Assembly (NCBI GenBank): GCA_003024985.2
Contig: PXIH01S0001276.1
Reading direction: 5' to 3' (one strand)
Source of the DNA: Euperipatoides rowelli
Lineage: Eukaryota; Onychophora; Udeonychophora; Euonychophora; Peripatopsidae
Length of the DNA: 11,011 nucleotides
This document shows positions 1 to 7,270 of this stretch, one piece after another. The notes beneath the pieces are model-generated. The model did not search any database, was not told where the DNA came from, and was given only the letters and a program-made list of their open reading frames with translations. A program made the position numbers and the translations under genes. Every line of letters starts with the position of its first letter. Within the stretch, counting starts at the first letter, position 1.

Positions 1-168
1 TTTTTTTTTTGTCTGTTGGAACATTTTATTAGGTTTGACACGGGGGAAGACGGATAGTTTTTTTTTTTTTAATAAATGATGTGGGGGTGGGGTGGAGGGT
101 AGGATTTTGTTTACTTGGATGAGGCATAATAATACTTAGAACAAGCCAGCCCTGATCATGATCTAAAT

Positions 169-208
169 CAGTGCTTCTTAAATATTGGGACCCCAGAGGC
201 TTTCTCTA
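169..208 (+). mobile_element. possible hAT-type left terminus (orphan)
   Basis: The sequence CAGTGCTTCTTAAATATTGG resembles the CAGTGCTTCTCAAACT-type ends of many hAT elements. The preceding 8 bases, ATCTAAAT, fit the nTnnnnAn target preference of that superfamily. No matching right end or second ATCTAAAT copy was found downstream, so the element would be truncated or too diverged. The similarity could also be chance. Confidence is low. Confidence 0.25.
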
Positions 209-235
209 ATCATACTGTTTGAAGGCATAACATTA

Positions 236-390
236 ATGCCCCCACCCCCACCCTCAAATTCTCCCCTAAGCCTTTTTTTTTTATTTGTTTGATGTTTGTG
301 GTTAAGCTGACTGATTGGTCCAAATTCGGCATAGTCTGAAGGACCCAGCAAAAAAAATAGTAATATAATTAAATAGGTCACCCCCACCCC
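236..390. repeat. C-rich low-complexity tracts
   Basis: Runs of five and three cytosines separated by single adenines occur at about 239-255, with another C run at 262-266 and CCCCCACCCC at about 380-389. An opposing G-rich tract (GGGGGTGGGGTGGAGGG) lies at about 82-99. The minus strand near 240-266 could weakly support a G-quadruplex, but the fourth run needs a long loop. The open frame on the minus strand here (178-408) is a by-product of the low complexity and shows no domain. Confidence 0.5.
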
Positions 391-394
391 TACT

Positions 395-433
395 TTAACC
401 CTCTCCAAAGCAATGCAAGGGGGTTTCTGCTAG
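395..433 (+). mobile_element. Helitron-like 3-prime tail ending in CTAG
   Basis: The tract ends TTTCTGCTAG, which fits the CTRR 3-prime end of Helitrons. Just upstream, AACCCTC (about 399) can pair with GGGGGTT (about 419-425) as a 7 bp stem with one wobble, in the position expected of the Helitron terminal hairpin. The next bases, TC, look like the 5-prime end of another element of the same type. The body of this first element was not delimited. The family assignment is an inference from terminal motifs only. Confidence 0.35.
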
Positions 434-572
434 TCTATATACTATAAATAAAATTGAACGTCTATATATGTTCTCTACACAATTCTAAGCCATTTGACCA
501 ATCTGCACCAATTTATAACCCAGAGGAGGCTATATTTTGACCTCGGTAAACAGAAACCCGGGGAAAGCGAGG
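434..572 (+). mobile_element. Helitron-like short element, 5-prime TC head
   Basis: It begins TCTATATACTATAAATAAAA directly after the CTAG of the preceding tail, as expected for head-to-tail Helitron insertion between abutting ends. Near its distal end, AGAAACCCGGGGAAAGCGAGG-like sequence (about 551-571) looks like a decayed ACCCGGG/CCGGGT terminal hairpin, but no CTAG follows, so the 3-prime end is lost or diverged. No protein is encoded; it would be non-autonomous. A minus-strand open frame over 475-660 shows no recognised domain. Confidence 0.3.
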
Positions 573-911
573 CAATTAAATGTTTGTATGTATATTTATT
601 ATCTATAGCATTTTGAGCATGCACAGACCATGAACAGCGCTCATGTGAAAGTGTATTCAAATTGTAATTACATTTTATCGCAAACTGTTTGTTGTTACCT
701 GTAATGTTTTTTTTTTATTTTTAAAACTTTTTCATATTGCAGTGAAGATTTAATGAACACCTGTATAAAATTGGACCCAATTTTACCCTCGTTTCATCTC
801 CCATTTAATTCTTTTATTTTTCACCGGCTTTCATTCATTATTCAATTTATTAATTCACCCAGCAATACAAATTCCAAACACTAAGAATAAAATTTCAATC
901 AGCACTATTCC
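573..911. other. AT-rich non-coding stretch, nothing recognised
   Basis: No open frame of interest, no terminal inverted repeat and no tandem repeat was seen. The DNA is AT-rich with short T runs (for example near 706-720). Confidence 0.6.
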
Positions 912-929
912 TTCCACCAGGTGGTGGAA
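912..929. repeat. short palindrome (hairpin potential)
   Basis: TTCCACCA pairs with TGGTGGAA across a 2-base spacer (GG), a perfect 8 bp stem. It opens a small cluster of repeats running to about 1073. Function unknown. Confidence 0.7.
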
Positions 930-1027
930 CGTTGTTGCTCAGGACCTAGAAGCAAAACTTTGTTGGAAGCTCACTACGCCTTAAAGTTTTGTTTACAGGC
1001 CTCAAGCAACAAACTTTGTTGCTCGGG
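930..1027. repeat. degenerate TTGTTGCTC direct repeats with palindrome
   Basis: GTTGTTGCTCAGG (about 931-943) recurs as TTTGTTGCTCGGG (about 1015-1027), with a related AAAACTTTGTTGG between them. The second copy is half of an exact palindrome at 1005-1023: AGCAACAAA, one base, TTTGTTGCT. A similar inverted sequence (CCTGAGCAACAAAGTTC) occurs at about 9535-9552, so this may be a dispersed repeat fragment. No family was recognised. Confidence 0.5.
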
Positions 1028-1070
1028 GGCTGTATATTAGCTTAGCCTTAGGCTGCATATTAGCTTAGCC
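1028..1070. repeat. 23 bp tandem direct repeat, two copies
   Basis: GGCTGTATATTAGCTTAGCC (1028-1047) is followed at a 23-base interval by GGCTGCATATTAGCTTAGCC (1051-1070), one mismatch in 20. It looks like a recent local duplication. Confidence 0.85.
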
Positions 1071-1299
1071 GTCTAAGTTACTATGCACCCTACCCCTAAA
1101 ATAAAAGAATGAAAAAAAAACAAGTATGAGAACAGTTTCAAGATATTGAAGCGTAACTATCGTGGATTACGAGCACCAGAAATATTTAATATATAATAAG
1201 GAAAAAACATTTTGATTTGTTTAAATTCTTTATTAAAATCACAAAAAAAAATGCATTTGGATTTATTCAAATTCTACTTTAATTGCATCCTGATAACTT

Positions 1300-1864
1300 A
1301 AATTGATACTTCTCCCTTCTTATAAAAATGGAATAGTCTAGAATGAAAGTTGTACTAAACTGAGGAGACAATTTATGCTTCTCCCCTCCTTTGAAAATGG
1401 AATAGTCTAGAATAAAAGTGTACTAAACTGAGACAATTTATGTTTCTCCCCTTTTTCAAAAATGAAATAGTCTAGAATAAAAGTGGTACTAAACCAAGGA
1501 GACGATGCTTTCCCCCTCTTTCAAAAATGGAATAGTCTAGAATGAAAGTGATACTAAACTGAGGAAACAATTTATGCTTCTCCCCTCTTTCGAAAATGGA
1601 ATAAAGTGGTACTGAACCAAGGAGACAATTCATGCTTCTCCCTCTTTCAAAAATGGACTAGTCTAGAAAAAAATTGATACTAAACCGAGGAGGCAATTTA
1701 TGTTTATCCCCTATTTCAAAAATGGAATAAAGTGGTACTAAACCAATGAGACATTTCATGTTTTTCCTTTCTTTCAAAAATGGAATAGTCTAGAATAAAA
1801 GTGGTATGAAACCGAGGAGACAATTTATTCTTCTACCCTTTTTCAAAAATAGAATAGTCTAGAA
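1300..1864. repeat. minisatellite, 57-69 bp unit, left part
   Basis: A tandem array is anchored by GGAATAGTCTAGAA. Anchors fall at 1331, 1400, 1465, 1530, 1599, 1656, 1725, 1783 and 1852, giving spacings of 69, 65, 65, 69, 57, 69, 58 and 69. Each unit carries a pyrimidine-rich CTTCTCCCCTCTTTC box and a GAGGAGACAATTTATG box. The two short units (starting 1599 and 1725) share the same loss of about 11 bp over GTCTAGAATAA and the same AACCAA/TTTCATG variants. The two long units after them share AAACCGAGG. This implies that a dimer of about 127 bp was itself duplicated. The array resumes at 2358 after an insertion. Confidence 0.95.
1857..1864. repeat. target-site duplication, left copy (GTCTAGAA)
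   Basis: GTCTAGAA lies directly left of the hAT relic, with an identical copy at 2358-2365. The 8-base length and the fit to nTnnnnAn are both as expected for hAT insertion. Confidence 0.93.
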
Positions 1865-2357
1865 CAGTGATGGCGAACCAATGACAAGCGTTTCACTACA
1901 TGACAGATGAACACAATTTTAGTGGCACACCACATGAACACAAAAATTATGCGTGGTGAAGTATTGTACATGTAATAAATAGGAAATTATGTCCACGCCA
2001 ACTGATGCCGTGTCAAATATAGTGGGTAAACATAATGGTTTTGTGAAATTTCTTATTGAAGAAGTTCAGCATGCTATCGTGCAGTTCCATTGCATTAGAA
2101 ACCAGGAAGCGTTGTGTATGAAAGCAAGTATGAAGTCATTTGAAAGTGTACTCTCGGTGCTAACTAAAATTGTGAACTTTATATCTGCACGTGCTCTAAA
2201 TAATTGGCAGTTCTCAAAGATGTTAAGATGAAGTGGATTCTCAATATGGCGAACTTCTTATGTACAAGTTGTCTGAGTTATGGTGGCACACTAGACATTT
2301 TAAAGAATAAACCAAACTTCATCTAGCACACTAGTCGGAAAAGGTTCACCATCCCTG
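1865..2357 (+). mobile_element. hAT transposon relic, 493 bp, with TIRs and 8 bp TSD
   Basis: The left end CAGTGATGGCGAACC (1865-1879) matches the reverse complement of the right end (2343-2357, CAGGGATGGTGAACC) at 13 of 15 positions. Both are typical hAT termini. Perfect GTCTAGAA duplications flank the element. The interior holds a piece of transposase coding sequence (1989 to about 2284), so this is an internally deleted derivative of an autonomous element, not a pure MITE. It split one unit of the minisatellite: removing the element plus one duplication restores a 69-base anchor spacing between 1852 and 2422. It cannot encode a working transposase and would be mobile only if ends were recognised in trans. 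Confidence 0.95.
1989..2231 (+). pseudogene. hAT transposase fragment (GTF2IRD2/ZBED-like), broken
   Basis: The 80-codon frame matches the middle of hAT transposases of the kind domesticated as GTF2IRD2- and ZBED-type proteins. A TDA...VGKHNGFV segment (residues 5-20) corresponds to the region around the second catalytic aspartate. An FHCIRNQEALC segment (about residues 33-43) corresponds to the conserved Cx2H box. A VNFISARALNNWQF segment (about 62-75) is the usual VNFIRxRxLNHRQF block. The Cx2H histidine is replaced by asparagine. The frame stops at 2229-2231, but homology (DEVDSQYGELLMYK) continues from 2227 in a shifted frame to about 2268, so a small indel broke it. The DNA-binding finger, first aspartate, catalytic glutamate region and C-terminus are all absent. 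Confidence 0.85.
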
Positions 2358-2458
2358 GTCTAGAATAACAGTGGTATTTAACCAAAGAGGCAATTGATGC
2401 TTCTCCCCTCTTTCATAAATGGAATTGTCTAAAATAACTGGTATGAAATAGAGGCTTG
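2358..2458. repeat. minisatellite, right part after hAT insertion
   Basis: The array resumes with the right-hand copy of GTCTAGAA (2358-2365), then a recognisable unit with an anchor at 2422 (GGAATTGTCTAAAA). It fades out after GAAATAGAGG near 2458. The terminal units are more diverged than central ones, as is usual at minisatellite edges. Confidence 0.88.
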
Positions 2459-2516
2459 TAATATGCTCATAGCCCATTAGCATAGGAGTACCTAAAAGCT
2501 GACGAAAGCGGTTGTT

Positions 2517-2763
2517 AACTTGTCCCATTTTACTGTGTTTTTAACATCTGCACATTTATTTCAGTCATATAGGACAAATGGCCAGAAATAGCTCAAAATT
2601 ATCAAAATCGATAAAAAAAATGACAATTTCATCCCTTCATCATCATAGGGTTGGGGCATAATGGGTTTAATACGTAGTAGGAGTTAGGATTCAGGATAAG
2701 AATAAGTTTAGGCATATAAATTAAAAAAAAAGGCTGCTATTAATATGGTAAATGGGACATGTT
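2517..2763 (-). mobile_element. MITE, copy B (247 bp), inverted relative to 8538-8808
   Basis: Imperfect inverted ends AACTTGTCCCATTTTAC (from 2517) and, on the other strand, AACATGTCCCATTTACC (to 2763) enclose a core that aligns end to end with the reverse complement of 8538-8808. Shared blocks in order include TTTTTAACATCTGCACAT, AAAATYATYRAAATCGWTAA, GGGTTGGGGCATARTGGG and TTTAATA, then a GGATTCAGG/GGGTTCAGG block. No reading frame is present. It is a non-autonomous element; the superfamily is judged from the better-preserved copy. Identity is much lower than expected of recent copies, so this one is old. A minus-strand frame at 2346-2528 is incidental. Confidence 0.72.
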
Positions 2764-3951
2764 GGTCAGGTTCTAGGCGCTCGTCATAAGCATTGCTTCT
2801 ATTGCTCCAGATGTTCAGCCCCTGCCTCCAACTAGAATAATGCTGAGGCAACACTGTTACTACTTGGCCCTAAGCTTCAAACCTTTGCCAACCCCTAGTT
2901 TAAACTTTATAATTTAAAAAAAAAATTAAATCATTAGGCTATTTTTCCATTTAAGTTATCGAACTGATTAATTCATTGGAATTTAGGTTAACACTTTCTT
3001 TTGCTGAAAAAAAAAAAACATTACATAAAAACCTTTAATGGGTGGACGAAAATTCCACTATTTCTCATTCCAAGCATCTCTCAATTTCCAATCTACCTTA
3101 TCAAATACATTATCATTGTTAAAGATTTATTGATTAGAAATTATAATTCTTTTGTGCAATAAAACTTCTTTGGGTTAATTTCGGTTCAATATTCTTTATA
3201 AGCAACCCATCTAGATGCGATATCTCTTACACACACTACTTTTTTAAAGCTAGATATATTGTGGCAGGTATACACATTCAAAAGGAGAGATTGTAAATAT
3301 ATTAAAAACAAAGTTGTGTTTTTGCATCTCCTCTATCTTATTTGATACAAAGGAATCAACTGCAACTAGAATCAAAAGGAGAAAGGAAATAGTCTTTTAG
3401 TTCGTGTGCAGCTACACGGAACATTAAACAGAATAAAAACAATACAATATTGCTCTAACCAAACTCAATTATATTTAAAGAAACAAACTCCTGCAAAGAG
3501 ATTTTTTAAAAAAAAAAAAAAAAAAAAAGCATTTTCTTTCAATACGAGATGTTTGCAGTGTTCAAGCTAGAAATTATAGATCAGAGGCATTGGGAAAAAG
3601 GATAGTCTGCCAAGCAAAAAAGATTTCAAAGATTTTCCTCTTATTTTTTTTTTTTTTTTAATTTTGATATTTTAGTAAATGATTTCACTTTTTTAAAAAA
3701 AAAAAACATAAATAGTAAATTTTAAAAAATTCAAACAAAATATTAAGCTAGAAATATTTTCTTATATAAGCTACAAACAGATTTTGTTTTACAGTTTTAT
3801 CGTAAATAATAATGTGGGGTCCTCATCCGTGAATGAAAATATGTGCCTCTTGTTGATTACAGAAATAAAAATAAAATGCATAAAATTGAAAATTAAATGT
3901 AAAATTTGTACAAATATGCACTTGAGGGATGGACAGAAAGGGGGGGGGGGG
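2764..3951. other. AT-rich non-coding stretch with homopolymers
   Basis: No supported gene or complete transposon was seen. It includes an A21 run (3508-3528), a T16 run (3644-3659), several 9-12 base A/T runs and a G12 run (3940-3951). A CTAGGGGTTGGCAAAGG-like sequence on the minus strand near 2885-2902 resembles a hAT terminus, but without a partner or target duplication. Confidence 0.6.
3508..3528. repeat. poly-A tract (21 bases)
   Basis: A run of 21 adenines follows TTTTTT. It could be the tail of a retroposed sequence, but no flanking target duplication was found and no retroelement body was recognised upstream. Confidence 0.9.
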
Positions 3952-4026
3952 ATAAGAAGAGGCAGACCAAGAAGAGAATGTCTGGATGAACTTAAGAACT
4001 GGGCTAACATCAGGCAATTCTTTATA
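3952..4026 (+). pseudogene. possible non-LTR retrotransposon C-terminal relic
   Basis: The translated segment IRRGRPRRECLDELKNWANI follows the G12 tract. It resembles the basic RGRPRxxWLDDVxxW motif found near the C-terminus of many LINE endonuclease/reverse transcriptase proteins. It reads to a stop at 4027-4029. The upstream part of the same frame is low-complexity and shows no reverse-transcriptase motif. The match is short and could be coincidental in an AG-rich tract. If real, only the extreme 3-prime coding end survives. Confidence 0.3.
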
Positions 4027-4151
4027 TGAAAAAGAAGAGTGCACCTCAGAGAACACAACAATGAAGACAAATATACTATAATGCCTTAAAGCTTAAGAAC
4101 CTATAGTAGAATGAAGAGTTTTAATGTTTTCCTTGATTCTACTTTCAGTAC

Positions 4152-4306
4152 TATCAGCTGGAAAGCAAACTTATCTACACAATTACTACCAAGACAACTA
4201 AACTGATTGACTTTCACAGCACATTGCTGTTATCGTCTGGAGAGCAAACTTATCTGAACAATTACTACCAAATACTGTTGGACTTCATGGCACATGGCAT
4301 GGTTTG
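4152..4306. repeat. 79 bp tandem duplication, two diverged copies
   Basis: AGCAAACTTATCT with the downstream block CAATTACTACCAA recurs at a 79-base interval (anchors at 4164 and 4243). Flanking CTATCAGCTGG and TTATCGTCTGG also correspond, as do CACAGCACATTG and CATGGCACATGG. An inverted, more diverged copy of the same block lies at 4491-4526. Confidence 0.85.
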
Positions 4307-4466
4307 GCAGCCTTATTTTTTTATTTACCTTATAATGTTCACCCTAACGTTGAACCCTAATTTCTATCAAAGTAATAAATAACTGTCCCCCAACCTTAAT
4401 TATAATAAAGAGGTGGAATATATCTGCTTGATCATTTGTGATTTTATATAATTTCTATTAGCCAAA

Positions 4467-4484
4467 CTGTTAACCAATTAACAG
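4467..4484. repeat. short perfect hairpin CTGTTAA/TTAACAG
   Basis: A 7 bp perfect stem with a 4-base loop (CCAA) lies just inside the right arm of the putative element ending near 4526. Confidence 0.75.
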
Positions 4485-4526
4485 CGGTTCTGTAGTAATC
4501 TGTGTGGATAAGCTTGCTCTGAAGAC

Positions 4527-5127
4527 ACTTCTCATTCAGTCCATAATTTTGTCTTTTATTTAGGGAGGAATTGTTTCCTAATGTCGATAAATCATTTGAA
4601 TTTTGTGAGCCAACCCCATTTAAACATTTCCATTGCTATAAATGTTTTGGAAGCAAAGTCCATACCAACCCAAGTTCTAATTGGCTATTGAGGTGCTCAA
4701 TTTTCCTGATTCAAATTCAATAAATATTGCTGCCAAATTTGAAGATGTTATCAATTGTCTTGTCAATGAATCATTGAAGTTGTGCAAGACCTCATAACAA
4801 TAGTCCAGTATTGTTTCTTTGTAATCTCATTTGTTTTACACTTAGAATGTAGTCATTATTCTACATTTTCGGGGAAGCAATAATAGGGACCCCTTACTAA
4901 TGAAACCAACACTTAAAGAAAACCTTGTTTAAGCCTAATTTTTAAAAAAATTTTAAACCTGCACTCTTATCTTTTGCCCCCTTATCAATAAATCTTTGAT
5001 GCAAATCAAAAAAAAATATCAATGCTAAAATATTTAAACAATAAAATACAATAGAAGGTTCCCATGGTTATTTATATTTTAAACATTTTTTTTTTAATTA
5101 TAAAAAGAGTGGAGAGAGAAACAAAGT
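4527..5127. other. AT-rich non-coding stretch, nothing recognised
   Basis: No open frame, inverted-repeat ends or tandem repeat could be supported here. There are short A and T runs only. Confidence 0.6.
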
Positions 5128-5157
5128 GTTGCCAACTTTAGCGATAAGTCACTAAAT
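5128..5157. repeat. diverged outer copy of a sequence inside the long hairpin
   Basis: GTTGCCAACT...ATAAGTCACTAAAT parallels ATTGCCAACT...ATAAGTCTCTAAAT at 5208-5241 inside the left arm of the long inverted repeat. No mirrored third copy was found beyond 5925. It may mark an older, nested copy of the same element end. Confidence 0.6.
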
Positions 5158-5159
5158 AT

Positions 5160-5925
5160 CCTCCTTCCTCATGATGTTTTTCAGCCTTTAGACCATTTGT
5201 GCCTAGCATTGCCAACTCCTCTAACCAATAAGTCTCTAAATACAAAGTACAAAGTTGCTGTATGAAATTTTGCACACTACCTTTCAAAATAGCCTCAATA
5301 CTACATACACTATAAAAATAATACTATAAACACCTATTTAAAAAAAATATATTTCCTCATCTTCCTGCGTCTATTCACCAGGTGTTGATAGTTGGATGTG
5401 ACAGAGGCAAACTGAATTAAAGCTTTTGTACCAATCTTCTGACCACTGATTCTGGAATTTCATATGAATGGCAGTTTTTTTCCCCGGCAATTCTTAGAGC
5501 ATTTATTACACTATTTTTATCTATGATATGATAAAAATAGTGTAATAAAAATAGTGTAATAAATGCTCTAAGAATAGCCGGGAAAAAAACTACCATTCAT
5601 ATGAAATTCCAGAATCAGTTGTCAGAAGATTGGTGCAAAAGCTTTAATCCAGTTTGCCTCTGTCACATCCAACTATCAACATCTGGTGAATAGGAGAGAA
5701 GGATGAGGAAATATATATTTTTTAAATAGGTGTTTATAGAATTATTTTTATAATGAATGTAATACAGTAGGTTATATGTAGTATGTAGGCTATTTTGGAA
5801 GAGGTAGCGTGTGAAATTTCATATAGCAACTTTGTACTTTGTATTTAGAGACTTATTGGTTAGAGGAATTGGCAATGCTAGGGACAAATGGTCTAAAGGC
5901 TGAAAAAACACCACGAGGAAGGGGG
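5160..5925. repeat. long inverted repeat: 361/395 bp arms, 10 bp loop
   Basis: The left arm (5160-5520) and right arm (5531-5925) are reverse complements over essentially their whole length, separated by CTATGATATG. By eye, identity over the central 250 bp is above 90 percent. Much of the length difference comes from a 14 bp tandem duplication (AAAAATAGTGTAAT twice, about 5532-5559) and about 20 extra bases near 5761-5780, both in the right arm. Similarity ends sharply at both outer boundaries and no target duplication was seen. A transcript across it would fold into a near-continuous duplex of roughly 360 bp. It could be a foldback-type transposon or an inverted duplication of a single element. 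No protein is encoded. Confidence 0.95.
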
Positions 5926-6014
5926 TGAGAAAATGAGCCAGGAATTTGAAAGAAGACCACTGGATGGAATTAAATGGTACAAGAGTGTAACACTTTTAAA
6001 AAAAAAAGAACATA

Positions 6015-6022
6015 TTGTAGAT
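6015..6022. repeat. probable target-site duplication, left copy
   Basis: TTGTAGAT precedes the element at 6023, and GTAGAT follows it at 6530-6535. Six bases match exactly. An 8-base duplication is possible if two Ts were lost on the right. Confidence 0.55.
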
Positions 6023-6529
6023 CAGGGATTCACAAACTGTAGTACATTACATTGTTTCAGGTGGTACACAGAGATACAATGAAATGACAAATACATATAC
6101 AAATATCCAGTGTATTACGAATCAGCAAATTTATCTTGCTATAAACTGCATTATTTGCATTTGGTTACCAATGGCAATAGGTCTTCGTCTGTAATAATTC
6201 ATCATTGTGCAGTTAGTAATAATTTACCATATATTTACTACATTTGATGTTAGATTTTAAATTTTTAAATAACATGTTTAAGATTGCGTAAGACGAAATG
6301 GTCATGGAATAAAATTAAACAATCGCTTGTGTGCAATAATTAATACAATATAACTATGGGTTTTTTTTTTTTGACAAGATTCTTAATTTTATTATGTTTG
6401 TCCTCTGACCATAAACGTATACCTTATTCGTGGCTGCTCAAATCCTGAATTACGAAAAATGCACATGGGGGTACATTAATTTTCAGAAGATTTACGTGGT
6501 ACAACTTAACAAAAGTCTGAGAACCCCTG
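6023..6529. mobile_element. non-autonomous hAT-like element, 507 bp
   Basis: The left end CAGGGATTCACAAACTGT corresponds to the reverse complement of the right end, CAGGGGTTCTCAGACTTTTG, the classic CAGGGGTTCTCAAACTTTTG-type hAT terminus. Subterminal sequences also mirror each other: GTGGTACACAG on the left, and GTTGTACCACG on the opposite strand at the right. Flanking direct repeats of six bases (GTAGAT) support insertion. The interior is AT-rich with no transposase homology; the 60-codon frame at 6430-6612 crosses the right end and shows no domain. Confidence 0.8.
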
Positions 6530-6614
6530 GTAGATTGCTTCCACCTCCCCTCAACAAAAGCTTTGGTTATCTAGTATTGCTGGTCTTTTATACTTTTATT
6601 ATATTGATATAAGA

Positions 6615-6618
6615 TTAA
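6615..6618. repeat. TTAA target-site duplication, left copy
   Basis: TTAA directly precedes the CCCTTT end of the element at 6619, with the mate at 6840-6843. This tetranucleotide duplication is diagnostic of piggyBac-type insertion. Confidence 0.85.
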
Positions 6619-6839
6619 CCCTTTCCACTCCACTGACCGTAACATGTAGATATTTTTTCTTTACAATTCAACAATCATTGTTATATTGTTAGCCTAAAAA
6701 ATACTTCAAATTAGTAAAATTTATGTTCAAAGGGACTAAAATATATTTGTTTTTAATAGTAATAAATGATTTTAAAAAAAATCTAAAATTAAAATCAGGA
6801 GATTTAAAAGAATGCAATTTTAACGTGGAGTGAAAAGGG
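6619..6839. mobile_element. piggyBac-type MITE, 221 bp
   Basis: The left terminus CCCTTTCCACTCCAC (6619-6633) matches the reverse complement of the right terminus GTGGAGTGAAAAGGG (6825-6839) at 14 of 15 positions. Both ends abut TTAA. CCCTTT-like ends beside TTAA are typical of piggyBac non-autonomous elements. The interior is AT-rich and has no reading frame. It lies 89 bases from the right end of the hAT-like element ending at 6529. Confidence 0.9.
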
Positions 6840-6843
6840 TTAA

Positions 6844-7270
6844 AATTAAATTCTTAGTTCAGGTCTGGAAATTAAAGAATTAGAAAACAATCAATCATAA
6901 TTTTGGAAATTCTCTCCCACCCCTCCCTGTTTCCTCCATGTTTAATTCCTACGTTATTAGATGACAATATAGGCTATTGTATGTATTAATAGAAAGCAAA
7001 AGATTTTAGTGTTTTAGGAGAAATTGTCAGCCATGGGTAACCTTTTGTTCTTTATGAAAAATTAAAAATATTTTGGTTAAAATAATCATTTTTTATGATA
7101 GGCTTCAAGAATCGATAATTAATAAAAGCAGTCAATTTTTTTTAATATTGTACTTTAAAGGTAGCATTTTTTTTTTATTTTAATTAAAATACACACCATT
7201 TATTAAAGGGTTTTATTATTCATGAGAACATTTTACATGACACACGGGTATCATTAGTCGAACATATTAA
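6844..7270. other. AT-rich non-coding stretch, nothing recognised
   Basis: There is no frame, repeat array or paired terminus. There are T runs at about 7137-7143 and 7169-7177 and a C-rich patch near 6914-6926. Confidence 0.6.

Larger units (their letters stand above)
4152..4526. mobile_element. putative inverted-repeat element with duplicated left end
   Basis: The reverse complement of 4491-4526 (AGCAAGCTTATCCACACAGA followed by TTACTAC) aligns with both left-hand copies, best with the first (AGCAAACTTATCTACACAAT). The interior (about 4313-4450: TTATTTAC, GAACCCTA, TGTCCCCCAACC, AAGAGGTGGAAT) resembles the core of the MITE at 8538-8808. It could be a third, rearranged member of that family, or a different element that captured the core. 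No target duplication was identified and the boundaries are approximate. Confidence 0.5.

Noticed and set aside
178-408. Minus-strand 76-codon frame
   Set aside because: It spans C-rich low-complexity DNA and gives a glycine run and a hydrophobic patch with no recognisable domain; likely chance.
475-660. Minus-strand 61-codon frame
   Set aside because: It overlaps the Helitron-like element, has no recognised motif, and its length is unremarkable for random frames.
1300-2458. CRISPR-like array
   Set aside because: The whole unit repeats with no unique spacers, in an animal-type sequence context; it is a minisatellite.
2346-2528. Minus-strand 60-codon frame
   Set aside because: It crosses the hAT end, minisatellite and MITE edge; a mosaic of unrelated repeats.
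2880-2902. Minus-strand CTAGGGGTTGGCAAAGG resembling a hAT end
   Set aside because: No opposite end and no 8-base duplication could be found.
3789-4070. Minus-strand frames with a proline run and hydrophobic segments
   Set aside because: The proline run is the complement of the G12 tract, and the phenylalanine-rich part comes from AT-rich DNA. No family resemblance.
6430-6612. Plus-strand 60-codon frame
   Set aside because: It runs across the right end of the hAT-like element into flanking DNA, so it cannot be an ancestral gene.
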